A stretch of 64,000 nucleotides of DNA from Gemmatimonadota bacterium. Lineage in GTDB: Bacteria > Gemmatimonadota > Gemmatimonadetes > Longimicrobiales > Gaopeijiaceae. A program made the position numbers and the translations under genes. The notes under the pieces are model-generated. The model did no database searches, was not told the DNA's origin, and saw only the letters and a program-made list of their open reading frames with translations. The DNA lies in assembly GCA_022560615.1 (NCBI GenBank), contig JADFSR010000021.1, positions 1 through 64,000 on the forward strand. The letters are read 5' to 3'. Of the stretch, positions 9,211 through 17,294 are shown in pieces. The number at the start of each line of letters is the position of its first letter. Position 1 is the first letter of the stretch.

Positions 9211-10532
9211 GTACGATCCCAACGCGCCTCGAGCGTGATAGATCCAGTGAGGAGGGGAGCGCGCTGGTGTCAGCGGTCTTGATCCTCATGCTGCTCACAG
9301 TCCTCGCTTCGGGCGGCTACTGGGTGTCCCGAGGCGAGATGAGCGCGGCACAGGGGTTCTCCCAGAGCGTCCGCGCCCTGTACATGGCCGAGTCCGGGCT
9401 GGCGCTCTACTTCGCGGCAAATCCGACGCCGAACGCGGACTCGATGGTCTTCGAGTTCTACCCGGACCTTTGCGCGGACACGCTCGTCTATACCGACTCA
9501 ACGGCGGTTGCGGAGTGCTACGCTGACGCAGACGACGAGGAAGAGGACTTGCTTGAGGAGCTCGAGCTCGACCCACCGCCGTCGCAATCGTTCGCGCTCA
9601 CGAATGCCAACGTCTACGTCACTTCGGACTTCGTGATGAGCAACGGGCAGACACCGATCTATAGGGTGAGGTCAGAGGCGAGGGTGGAGGACGTCGAGGG
9701 TGCCGGCTTGCAGACGATTCGCGCCATCGACACTTACGCTGTGCTCGCGCCGCCCTTCGATATCACATCGGTCTTCGCAGCCTCCGGCGGCGTCGACTTC
9801 GGAGGAGACGACGGACACTACCACTTCGACAGCAAGGCGAAGCAGGGGAAGAACGGCGGCTGTGGCTCCGAGTTGGTCCTTCCGAACATACAGATTCCGT
9901 CCGGTCAGTTCGACCTCCCCCTACCCGACGCTGACTGTCCTGCCGGCGAGAATTGCCCGTATAAGTGGCACATGAAGGGCGACGGTCTGGAGGTCGACAG
10001 CACGGCTGCCACGGGCACCGGAATCCTAGCGGGCATGGGTATCGACTGGAGCGACTTCCTCGACAACTCGTACTTTGCCGGCGTCTCGGACGTCATTGCC
10101 TTCGACGACTCCGTTGACTTCATGGATTATTTCCAGTCGGCCAATGCCGATACCTTCAAGGGGGCGTCTTCCTGGCCCATAACTCGGTTTACGGGAGACC
10201 TCACTACGGACGATCGGGTCAAAGGGTATGGCCTGCTCATCGTGAACGGGGACGTGCTTGTAAGCAACGACAAGCTCGAATGGACGGGCCTCATCCTGGT
10301 GGGTGGCACGATCACCACGATCGGTGCCGCACACATCCACGTGAAGGGCGCCGCCGTAGCGGGGTTGGGCTGCACGGAAACGGAGCGTTCTAGCGGGGCC
10401 TGCCGGAGTGTGCTCGACGGCGACCACAGCGACATGAAGTACCGGCCGTGCGAGATCAGCCAGGCCTGGAGCCGCCTCAGTCACCTTCAGCCTATGAGTG
10501 ACCTCTTCCGTGAGGTCAGCCCGGAGAACTGA
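9207..10532 (+). CDS. PilX-like pilus assembly protein with large C-terminal domain
   Basis: The protein is 441 residues from ATG 9207. The N-terminus EEGSALVSAVLILMLLTVLA is the PilX_N style (no Glu5, no FTLIE), followed by ALYMAESGLALYFAAN, a classic PilX/T4P signature in which the AE-GL helix packs the pilus core. An acidic cluster (DADDEEEDLLEELELD, residues about 109-124) and a beta-rich domain of repeated Gly/Asp segments follow. At least seven Cys are present, suggesting disulphides outside the cytoplasm. It is coupled to the PilW-like gene by a 4-base overlap. The C-terminal domain, far larger than in classical PilX, may be the adhesive or structural head. Confidence 0.7.
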   Translation: MSTIPTRLERDRSSEEGSALVSAVLILMLLTVLASGGYWVSRGEMSAAQGFSQSVRALYMAESGLALYFAANPTPNADSMVFEFYPDLCADTLVYTDSTAVAECYADADDEEEDLLEELELDPPPSQSFALTNANVYVTSDFVMSNGQTPIYRVRSEARVEDVEGAGLQTIRAIDTYAVLAPPFDITSVFAASGGVDFGGDDGHYHFDSKAKQGKNGGCGSELVLPNIQIPSGQFDLPLPDADCPAGENCPYKWHMKGDGLEVDSTAATGTGILAGMGIDWSDFLDNSYFAGVSDVIAFDDSVDFMDYFQSANADTFKGASSWPITRFTGDLTTDDRVKGYGLLIVNGDVLVSNDKLEWTGLILVGGTITTIGAAHIHVKGAAVAGLGCTETERSSGACRSVLDGDHSDMKYRPCEISQAWSRLSHLQPMSDLFREVSPEN

Positions 10533-10823
10533 TGGAGCGGAGCTCCGCGTCTTCGGCCGGCAGCGTTGAGGATCCGCGTCCGGAGCCCTCGGAAGCTACG
10601 GCTTCGGCCGGAAAGTGGGCGGGTAGTGGCGGACACTTTGGCTGAATCGGCCATCTTGTCTGTATGTGAAGCGGTTCAAGACCGCGCCACTTCTATCTCT
10701 TGTGGTTGAAGGTCAACCATTTTCAAGATCGTAGGCGAACCGGCACAGGATCTGCTATGATCCTGGGCGAAAGTCGAGCCGAGCGGGCATCGAATCGAAC
10801 ACCGTGAAAGCAAGAGCATCGAC
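10533..10823 (+). other. Intergenic spacer inside the pilin cluster
   Basis: These 291 bases between the PilX-like and FimT-like genes show no credible reading frame. Two near-identical CTTCGGCCGG segments occur near 10553 and 10603. A perfect short palindrome, GGTTGA-AGG-TCAACC, sits at 10704-10718, about 105 bases before the FimT/GspH GTG start, in a place where a promoter or operator would be expected. No strong rho-independent terminator is evident after the PilX-like gene. Confidence 0.4.
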
Positions 10824-11318
10824 GTGAGCGAGATCCCACAGCGACGCGAGAGCCGGACGAGTTCGGCGGGCTTCTCACTGATCGAGCTCGTTATAGTGCT
10901 CACGATCATCGGTGTGATGGTTGGGATCGCGGGCGGCCAGTATACCGAGTACCGGGATCGGACCGTACCGGAGCGAGCCGCGCGCGTCGTGGGCAGCTAC
11001 GTTACGCTCACCAGATCATACGCCATCCAGCGGCGGACCCCGGTCACGTTGGTCATAGATCCTACGAACCGGAGCATCATGATCCGCAGCGAGACGGACA
11101 CGCTCCGCATCGTGCCGCTCGGCTTGGGAACCGACTTCGAGCTGAATGGACTCGACTCGAACATCGACGGCGACAGTCTCACCTTCAATGGCCGGGGTTT
11201 GTGCAGCGTGTGCGGGGTGGATGGGAACGGCATCACGCTTACAAGTCGCGGGACGACCTACATCGTCACGTTCAACGCGCTCGGGCGGTGGAAGAGAACC
11301 AAGGTGGTCGACAGCTAA
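10824..11318 (+). CDS. Pseudopilin/pilin, GspH/FimT family
   Basis: The protein is 164 residues from GTG 10824. The leader ends SAG before FSLIELVIVLTIIGVMVGIA, with Glu5 present, then the RAARVVGSYVTLTRSYAIQR helix and a beta-rich head containing PVTLVIDP, as in GspH/FimT. These proteins are minor (pseudo)pilins of type IV pili or type II secretion. It stands 290 bases from the PilX-like gene, so it may have its own promoter. A pair of close Cys (LCSVCG) in the head could form a disulphide or metal site. Confidence 0.78.
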   Translation: MSEIPQRRESRTSSAGFSLIELVIVLTIIGVMVGIAGGQYTEYRDRTVPERAARVVGSYVTLTRSYAIQRRTPVTLVIDPTNRSIMIRSETDTLRIVPLGLGTDFELNGLDSNIDGDSLTFNGRGLCSVCGVDGNGITLTSRGTTYIVTFNALGRWKRTKVVDS

Positions 11319-11360
11319 TGGCCTCCCGCGCGGGCGCACACCCGTGGCCTGCGTGACCGA

Positions 11361-12794
11361 CTACCGTCCTAACCGCAGGTTCCCCTTCCACCAGTCGGCC
11401 TCGGCCTCGCTCTTCGGCCCCATCTCGCCACGCACGGAGTCGAAGAGCGCGCCGGGATCGTACACCTTCCCCGACCGGATCACATAAATCGCGTTGCGCG
11501 TGTCCGTGATCGTGGTCAGCGGGTCCCCTCGAACGATGAGCAGGTCGGCGTACTTGCCCGCCTCCACCGTGCCGAGTCGAGCGTCCACGCCGAAGGCGCG
11601 CGCGGAATTGATCGTGCCGAAGCGTAGTGCGGCCGCGTTCGGAATCCCTGCGAGCACGAAGGCGTGCAGCTCACGGTGCACGCCAAAGCCGCTCCACCAC
11701 TCCCCCCAGCTGGGGTGGTCGGTACCGAGCGAGATGTTGTCGCCACCGCCGGCATCGAAGAAGAGCTTGATGGTCCGACGCTTCATGTGATAGATGCGCT
11801 CGAACTGGTCGACTGGGGCGCGGGGTAGGCGCGCTTCTACTTCGGCCCGCGCGTAGGGCGTAAGGAAGCCCCGCTCGTCTTCCCAATAGTCGTAGACCTC
11901 GGCCTCCTTGCCGGCGTAGTAGTCATACGCTGTGAGCGTGGCATCGAAGTAGGCGCCCTGCTCCACGAACAACCTGGCCTGCGCTTCGAGCTGCGCGCGC
12001 GTCGTCGGGTCATCGAGGTCGAACGCTTCGAGCGACGCATATGCCGACTGACTGCCCAGGAACGCGTCCCCACCCATGAAGTGCTCGATGCGATCGATAC
12101 CCATCAGGATCGCGTCGCGTGGATTCACGCTGTTGCGGACCCCCGAGTCGAGGTGGCCGGTGACCGTGATGCCGTGCTCGTGTCCGACCTCGATCAGGAC
12201 CTGAAGCTGAGCGGGCCGGATACCCTTGGCCTTGAAGCCACGCACGCCGTTCAGAGCCCAGTACGTGGCTTCCTTCCGAATCGAGTCGAGGGTCATCGCC
12301 TCGTGACTCCACCCGGGTCGAGCGGAACCCCAGTACGGCCCGGAGCTGTAGATTCGAGGCCCTGGAATCTCGCCCGACGCCACCCGCTCACGACCCCTGC
12401 GCGCCTCGGCCGGATCGACCTCGCCCGCCGGGAACGTCGACGTCACGCCGTTGGCCAGGAAGAGCACCGGGTTCACCGTGTACTCGTCGACGCGACCCTC
12501 TGCGAACAGATCCACGGCGTAGTGCGCGTGGAGGTCGAAGAGGCCCGGCATGATGAAAGAATCATCCCCGAGCGTGATCGCGTCGGCCCCGCTCCCCGTA
12601 GGATCGATCTCACCGACCCGCAAGATCGTGCCGTTCCGAACGAGGATGCCGGGATTGGGGCGTGACGCGTCGCTCGTGCCGTCCCAGAGCACTCCGCCCA
12701 GGAGGACGAGGTCGCCTTCTTGGGGCAGGATCTGGGCACCCGCGTGGGGCACCATCAGGAGCGTCATGGCGATGCCGAGAAGGGTCCGACGCAT
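11361..12794 (-). CDS. Secreted amidohydrolase (imidazolonepropionase-like)
   Basis: The protein is 477 residues from ATG 12794, which gives a clear signal peptide (MRRTLLGIAMTLLMVPHAGA, then QILP). Upstream in-frame codons would destroy it. The amidohydrolase fold is shown by an N-terminal beta sandwich (VLWDGTS...), the metal motif DLHAHYAV (HxH), the later metal region TGHLDSG, IDRIEHFMGGD, and LGTDHPSWGEW with the metal Asp. The C-terminus has the usual GTVEAGKYADLLIVRGDPL motif. Members hydrolyse amide or ester bonds in cyclic or peptide substrates, many as secreted dipeptidase-like enzymes. The gene is convergent with the FimT-like gene. The exact substrate is unknown. Confidence 0.85.
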   Translation of the reverse strand: MRRTLLGIAMTLLMVPHAGAQILPQEGDLVLLGGVLWDGTSDASRPNPGILVRNGTILRVGEIDPTGSGADAITLGDDSFIMPGLFDLHAHYAVDLFAEGRVDEYTVNPVLFLANGVTSTFPAGEVDPAEARRGRERVASGEIPGPRIYSSGPYWGSARPGWSHEAMTLDSIRKEATYWALNGVRGFKAKGIRPAQLQVLIEVGHEHGITVTGHLDSGVRNSVNPRDAILMGIDRIEHFMGGDAFLGSQSAYASLEAFDLDDPTTRAQLEAQARLFVEQGAYFDATLTAYDYYAGKEAEVYDYWEDERGFLTPYARAEVEARLPRAPVDQFERIYHMKRRTIKLFFDAGGGDNISLGTDHPSWGEWWSGFGVHRELHAFVLAGIPNAAALRFGTINSARAFGVDARLGTVEAGKYADLLIVRGDPLTTITDTRNAIYVIRSGKVYDPGALFDSVRGEMGPKSEAEADWWKGNLRLGR

Positions 12795-12869
12795 GGGTGT
12801 TTCAGTGTGGAGGCTGCGGTGAATGCCGCTAAGGCTTACCATTTGGAGTATACCCGAACCCGAGGCACC

Positions 12870-13112
12870 ATGCCGTATTACGAATACCACTGCGAAACGA
12901 ACAAGCAGACGATCGAAGTGCGCCACGGAATGGACGAGCGCCTCGAGAGCTGGGGTGAGCTGGCCGAACGCGCCGGCGTGGACGCCGGGACTACGCCGGC
13001 CGATACTCCTGTCGACAAGCTGATCAGCGCTCCCGTACCGCTCGCCGGGTCCAACCAGGACACCAGTTTCCAGGGCTGCGGCTCTGGCTGCGCCTGCGTG
13101 CCGCAGGCGTAG
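12870..13112 (+). CDS. Small FmdB-like protein lacking the N-terminal zinc knuckle
   Basis: The protein is 80 residues from ATG 12870. The start MPYYEYHCETNKQTIEVRHG resembles FmdB-type zinc ribbon proteins (MPTYEYRCxxCG...), but the second Cys of the first CxxC is an Asn. The C-terminus instead has a Cys-rich tail, FQGCGSGCACVPQA, with three closely spaced Cys. Family members are small cytoplasmic putative regulatory proteins of poorly defined function. The tail could bind metal or be redox-active; this is inference. It is transcribed divergently from the amidohydrolase. Confidence 0.55.
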   Translation: MPYYEYHCETNKQTIEVRHGMDERLESWGELAERAGVDAGTTPADTPVDKLISAPVPLAGSNQDTSFQGCGSGCACVPQA

Positions 13113-13433
13113 CTGCCCTCCCCTCTACCCGGCTTGTGGCGACGGGCCGCTATAGCTGCTTCGCCCATCTGTTACACGTAAGGATTGAACTCGTGCGTGT
13201 AGGTCCGGTTGTCAGTTCGGGGCCATTGACACGTCTCCCGAACGCGTGTTTCGCGACACGTCCTGGGCATTATGGTGTCGACAACGACACGTCGAGAAAA
13301 CGTGTTGCCAATTACCAGTTTTGACGACATGTGGTATCCGGCATGGTTTCGCGGGGCGACATCGGAGCCGAAGCACCCGCGGAGGCTTTCTTGGCCGATC
13401 TAAGACTCGGGCCGCATCATCGGCTATTGGGGC
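13113..13433 (+). other. Gene-free stretch with GACACGTC repeats and eroded merB 5' end
   Basis: No intact gene is visible. The octamer GACACGTC occurs three times, at 13228, 13255 and 13286 (spacing 27 and 31 bases), mixed with related CGTGTT halves (AACGCGTGTT, AACGTGTT). This clustered arrangement resembles operator or iteron boxes. From about 13343 to 13433 the DNA appears to hold the broken start of the MerB-like gene: APAEAFLADL in one frame and DSGRIIGYWG in another, separated by a TAA at 13401. Confidence 0.35.
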
Positions 13434-13889
13434 TTGGCGCTTGGAGAAACACCTCACGAGTTCGAGGTAGAGGGGCGTACGCTCTATACGTGGTGCGCGT
13501 GGGACACGCTCTTCCTTCCGGAGCTGATCGGGAAGGACGCGACCGTGCGGTCACGGTCAGCAGTCACGGGTGAACTGATCACTCTGGAGGTGACTGCCGA
13601 TGGGGCGACCTCGCCGAGCCCGGATGTCGTCGTGTCGTTCGTCGATCCGGAGGTGTGCGACGTCGAGGGCAACCAGATCATCTCGTCTTTCTGCCATCAC
13701 ATCCTGTTCCTGTCGTCGCGAGAGGAAGGGGAGGCGTGGGTGACCGAACAGGGAGACGGCACCTACCTGCTGTCGCTGCAGGAGGCGTTCGAGCTCGGCC
13801 GTACGTGCAACGCGCTTCGGTACGGAAGTGCCCTGGCCAGCGAGAGCACGGCCACAGCGTTCCTTGCCGCCAATTGCTCGGCTCCGTAG
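13434..13889 (+). CDS. MerB-like organomercurial lyase domain, N-terminally truncated
   Basis: The frame gives 151 residues from TTG 13434, but family-like sequence (GRIIGYWG) begins earlier, directly after an in-frame TAA at 13401. The motifs match the alkylmercury lyase catalytic domain: TPHEFEVEGRTLYTWCAWD places a Cys and an Asp three residues apart (Cys96/Asp99 in classical MerB), and SSFCHHILFLSSREEGEAW supplies the third catalytic Cys (Cys159). MerB is about 210 residues with an N-terminal winged-helix region, which is missing here. The gene is either a pseudogene or a shortened variant. No merA, merR or merT is nearby, so a mercury operon is not supported. MerB family membership is likely; activity is uncertain. 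Confidence 0.6.
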   Translation: MALGETPHEFEVEGRTLYTWCAWDTLFLPELIGKDATVRSRSAVTGELITLEVTADGATSPSPDVVVSFVDPEVCDVEGNQIISSFCHHILFLSSREEGEAWVTEQGDGTYLLSLQEAFELGRTCNALRYGSALASESTATAFLAANCSAP

Positions 13890-13975
13890 TGTCGGTCTTC
13901 CCGTCCGCGGGCCAAGATTGAGGCCTTGCCCACGAACGTGTGGAGTCGGTGGACGGCAGATGTAGAGGTGCAGGC

Positions 13976-15019
13976 ATGTATGGAATTGATCAACCCGCTC
14001 GCTTCACCCGTCGTGAAGCGATCCAGCTGCTCGGCGGCGCGGCCGGCCTCGGAATGGTGGCCGGCTGTGTGGATTCCGGCGACCAGGCTGCGGCGCCCGC
14101 CGCGATCATCCGGACCGTACTGGGCGACATCAGTCCCGATGCCATCATCGGGGTGACGCTGTTCCATGAGCACTTGTCGATCCGAATGTCCGATCGGCCC
14201 GCCGCGACCGACGACGTCGACTACGTCGTCCGCGAGATCCGGACGGCAGCCGAAGAAGGCGTCGGCTGCATCGTCGATGGCGGGCACTCGGACCTACGGA
14301 GGGACCTCGACGCGCTGCTTCGAGTGGCCGACGAGACCGACGTGCACGTCGTGGCGTCCGGCGGCTACTACATGGAGCGGTTCTATCCGCCCGAGATCGC
14401 GACGAAGAGCGAGGATCAGATCGCGGAGGACCTGACCGCCGAGGCCGACCGTGATCGGCTCGGCGCGTTCGGTGAGATCGGCCAGAGCTCGAACGCCTCG
14501 GAGATGACCCCGAACGAGCTGAAAGTGTTTCGCGCGGTCGGCAAAGCCCACGTCGCCACGGGACTCCCGGTCTTCACCCACAACGCCTACGGCACCGGCG
14601 AGAACGTGAGACCGGACGCCGGCCTCACACAGCTCGACGTCCTCGAATCGATGGGCGTCAGCCCAGGCCACATCGCGATCGGGCACGCATGCTGTCTCGA
14701 CGACCCCTCGGCGAGCGTGCTGATCGAGATCGCCGAGCGCGGCGCGTTTGTCGGCTTCGACCGGGTGACCGGAGGGCGGGTCGACGACCCGCAGAAGGTC
14801 GAGACCATCATGGCGTTCCTGGAAGCCGGGCACGCCGACAAGCTGCTGATCTCGTCCGATTTCACGGGCCGTCGGTCCGAAGCGCGCCCGGGGTACGGCA
14901 ACTCGATCACGGTCTTCGCCCCGCTGCTGCGTGAGGCGGGGATCGACGAGGACGTGGTGTGGGCGATCCAGCGCGATAACCCGCGCCGCTTTCTGGCCTT
15001 CGTGCCTCGCACAGGCTGA
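13976..15019 (+). CDS. Exported phosphotriesterase-family hydrolase
   Basis: The protein is 347 residues from ATG 13976, after which a twin-arginine-like signal (TRREAIQLLGG) and a lipobox-like VAGC at residue 31 are visible, so it is probably exported and perhaps lipidated. The PTE metal ligands are in place: HEH at 64-66, His202 in FTHNA, His237 in GHAC, and Asp295 in SSDF. The bridging carboxylated Lys is replaced by Glu167 (AFGEIGQ), as in some PTE homology proteins. The family includes lactonases and promiscuous phosphotriesterases. It may be cotranscribed with the following reductase. The natural substrate is unknown. Confidence 0.82.
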   Translation: MYGIDQPARFTRREAIQLLGGAAGLGMVAGCVDSGDQAAAPAAIIRTVLGDISPDAIIGVTLFHEHLSIRMSDRPAATDDVDYVVREIRTAAEEGVGCIVDGGHSDLRRDLDALLRVADETDVHVVASGGYYMERFYPPEIATKSEDQIAEDLTAEADRDRLGAFGEIGQSSNASEMTPNELKVFRAVGKAHVATGLPVFTHNAYGTGENVRPDAGLTQLDVLESMGVSPGHIAIGHACCLDDPSASVLIEIAERGAFVGFDRVTGGRVDDPQKVETIMAFLEAGHADKLLISSDFTGRRSEARPGYGNSITVFAPLLREAGIDEDVVWAIQRDNPRRFLAFVPRTG

Positions 15020-15062
15020 TACTGTCCGGGGCCAAGAAGTGCGGCCGGAGCCGCACCGAGGC

Positions 15063-15986
15063 GTGAGGATCGTCGTCGTCGGTGCTGGCGGCCTGGGCAG
15101 CTACGTCGGAGCGCTGCTCGCGCGGGCCGACCACCACGTGACCTTGGTGGCTCGCGGCGAACACCTCTCGGCGATCCGCCGCAGCGGTCTCCACGTGCAC
15201 ACGGTGGCCGGCGACTTCGACGTACAGCCCGAGTGCGCCGCTTCGGCGCTCGAGCTGCCGGGTGCCGACCTTACGTTCGTGACCGTGAAGGCCTTCTCGC
15301 TCGATGACGTCGCGGACCAGGTCGCGCATCTCGCACGAGCCGGCTCGATCGTCGTGCCTCTCCTGAACGGAGTCACCGCCGGTGAGAGACTGGTGGAGCG
15401 CGGAGTGGCAAGTGACCGGCTGGTGGAAGGCATCGCCTACATGACGGCTTTTGTGACGGAGCCCGGACGCGTCGAGCGCAGGGCGGAACATCACCGCCTG
15501 GTAGTAGGATCGTCGACCGGGAGCGACCCGGCCGCGATCAGCTTGATCGCGGAGGCTTTCCACGGCACCGGGGTCGAGATCGTGGCCTCGGAGGATATCG
15601 CCGCCGAGCTGTGGATGAAGATGGCTGTCGTGTGCGCACTGTGTGTACTCTGTGGGCTGACCGGGAAGTCGATGGGCCCGATCCGGACGCACCGACTCGG
15701 GGCCGACCTGCAGAAGCGGGCGATCGCCGAGGTCACGTCCGTGGCGCGCGCACGAGCTGTCGAGCTACCTCGAGATGCCGAGCTGACGGTCGGCGCAGCG
15801 CTGGACGCATTCCCTCCGGACTTCGTTCCCAGCGTGATCCACGACCTGCGCAGCGGCCGACCGACGGAAATGGAGGAGCTGGGCGGAGCGATTGTCCGCT
15901 TGGCGCGCGAAACAGGTGTCGACGTGCCCCTACACGAAGCCGCGACCTGTGCGGTTCAGCTCGCGGAGCCGGAGTCGGCCCGGTAG
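15063..15986 (+). CDS. Ketopantoate reductase-like (ApbA/PanE family) oxidoreductase
   Basis: The protein is 307 residues from GTG 15063. The N-terminus RIVVVGAGGLGSYVGALLAR is the NAD(P)-binding motif right at the start. VTVKAF, PLLNGVT with the conserved Asn, the ELWMKMA segment with the catalytic Lys, and LRSGRPTEMEELGG are typical of ApbA/PanE. The classical enzyme reduces 2-dehydropantoate in pantothenate synthesis, but this family has many side branches and no other pan genes are here. It is cytoplasmic and lies 43 bases behind the PTE-like gene. Confidence 0.83.
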   Translation: MRIVVVGAGGLGSYVGALLARADHHVTLVARGEHLSAIRRSGLHVHTVAGDFDVQPECAASALELPGADLTFVTVKAFSLDDVADQVAHLARAGSIVVPLLNGVTAGERLVERGVASDRLVEGIAYMTAFVTEPGRVERRAEHHRLVVGSSTGSDPAAISLIAEAFHGTGVEIVASEDIAAELWMKMAVVCALCVLCGLTGKSMGPIRTHRLGADLQKRAIAEVTSVARARAVELPRDAELTVGAALDAFPPDFVPSVIHDLRSGRPTEMEELGGAIVRLARETGVDVPLHEAATCAVQLAEPESAR

Positions 15987-15995
15987 TCCTTTCCG

Positions 15996-16068
15996 ATCCT
16001 GAACGAAGGCGCCATCTTAGTTCAGCTTGTGCGATAAACTGAATCAAGAGGAAAGGCTCGTTCAGGAT
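15996..16068 (+). promoter_or_regulatory. Inverted repeat covering the fic promoter, ribosome site and start
   Basis: ATCCTGAACGA at 15996-16006 is the exact reverse complement of TCGTTCAGGAT at 16058-16068. The right arm runs into the fic ATG at 16067, with the ribosome site AGAGGAAAGG just inside the loop. Within the loop TTCAG (16021-16025) and CTGAA (16038-16042) form a second, smaller symmetric pair. It could be an operator for autoregulation or an mRNA hairpin hiding the start codon. Confidence 0.5.
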
Positions 16069-17266
16069 GCGCGGAACACTCGTCACCAAGGTCTGGGAGT
16101 GGGACCCCACGCTCTACGCGCCGCCGAGGTACCGGAAGGCCTGTAAGTACGAGGCGTTCATCCCCGATGCGTTGACCGGTTTCGAGTTCGAAGTGACCTC
16201 CGGGGTCGCTGGTGTCGTGTCTGACGCGGAGCAGGCGATCATGACCCTCAACGCGAGCGCTCGGCCCGCCCTCGCGCCCATGGCCCGCCTGCTGCTCCGC
16301 ACGGAATCGATCGCATCATCGAAGGTGGAGGGTATGCAGGTAGGGATACGTCAACTCGCCCGTGCCGAGTCGAAGCTCGAGACCGGAGGGAAGGCCTCGT
16401 CCACGATCTTAGAAGTACTTGGGAACATCGATGCCATGCAGCTGGCGGTTGATGAAGCGGCTACCGTCGAGCAGATCGGTGTCGAACACCTTACAGAGAT
16501 CCATGGCAAGCTGATGGCCAATTCCCCCAATTCGCGGGTCGCAGGCGTCGTCCGCAGGGATCAGAACTGGATCGGCGGGAATGACTACAATCCCTGCGGC
16601 GCCGACTTCGTCCCGCCGCCGGCGGAGCACGTCGATTCCTTGCTCCGTGATCTTTGTGAGGCCACTGGGGACGACTCGCTTCCTCCCCTCGTTCAGGCCG
16701 CAATGGTTCATGCGCAATTCGAGACAATCCATCCGTTCGATGACGGGAACGGGCGCACCGGCCGTGCGCTCATCCACGTAGTGCTCCGTCGCCGCGGCAT
16801 CGCGACCTCATACGTCCCTCCCATCAGCGTCGTTCTGGCAACACAACGAGAACGCTATATCCGAGGCCTGGCCGGATTCAGATCTGGCGAGGTCGGTGCG
16901 TGGATTGAACAGTTCGCCGCTGCGGCGGCGCGTGCGGCGAGACTGGCAGCTGACTACCTCGAGGCGGTGACCGAGCTGATGGATGAGTGGCGCTGCCAGC
17001 TAGCCGAAGGCCCAGCGCCGAGGTCCGACGCCGCCGCGTGGGCAGTGATCGACGTCTTACCCGCGCATCCCGTCATCACCGCACCGGTTGCCGCTGCCGT
17101 GACGGGGCGATCCAAAGCCGCGATCCACCAAGCCATTCGGCAACTCACGGACTGTGGCGTTCTAGTGGCGCTCTCCGAGTCCAAGCGTAATCGCTCATGG
17201 GAGGCGGTTGGCCTTCTGGATCTCCTAGAGAGTCTGGAATCGGGCAGGGCACCCGACAGAGTTTGA
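16067..17266 (+). CDS. Fic-domain AMP-transferase with internal inhibitory helix
   Basis: The protein is 399 residues from ATG 16067. The Fic motif HPFDDGNGRTGR begins at His222, with all catalytic residues. The N-terminal inhibitory motif (S/T)xxxE(G/N) is present as SSKVEG (Ser84, Glu88, Gly89), so it is a self-inhibited class II Fic protein. The C-terminal 100 residues look like a winged-helix region (AAVTGRSKAAIHQAIRQLTD). Fic enzymes transfer AMP from ATP to a Ser, Thr or Tyr of a target protein. The partner is unknown. The gene is followed 28 bases later by a DUF4143 ATPase gene. An inverted repeat over the start suggests autoregulation. Confidence 0.9.
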   Translation: MRGTLVTKVWEWDPTLYAPPRYRKACKYEAFIPDALTGFEFEVTSGVAGVVSDAEQAIMTLNASARPALAPMARLLLRTESIASSKVEGMQVGIRQLARAESKLETGGKASSTILEVLGNIDAMQLAVDEAATVEQIGVEHLTEIHGKLMANSPNSRVAGVVRRDQNWIGGNDYNPCGADFVPPPAEHVDSLLRDLCEATGDDSLPPLVQAAMVHAQFETIHPFDDGNGRTGRALIHVVLRRRGIATSYVPPISVVLATQRERYIRGLAGFRSGEVGAWIEQFAAAAARAARLAADYLEAVTELMDEWRCQLAEGPAPRSDAAAWAVIDVLPAHPVITAPVAAAVTGRSKAAIHQAIRQLTDCGVLVALSESKRNRSWEAVGLLDLLESLESGRAPDRV

Positions 17267-17294
17267 CGGCCCGGGGACGAGCGCTTGTGTCCTC

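Noticed and set aside
13434-13889. A mercury-resistance operon
   Set aside because: Only a MerB-like domain is seen; no merA, merR, merT or merP within the window.
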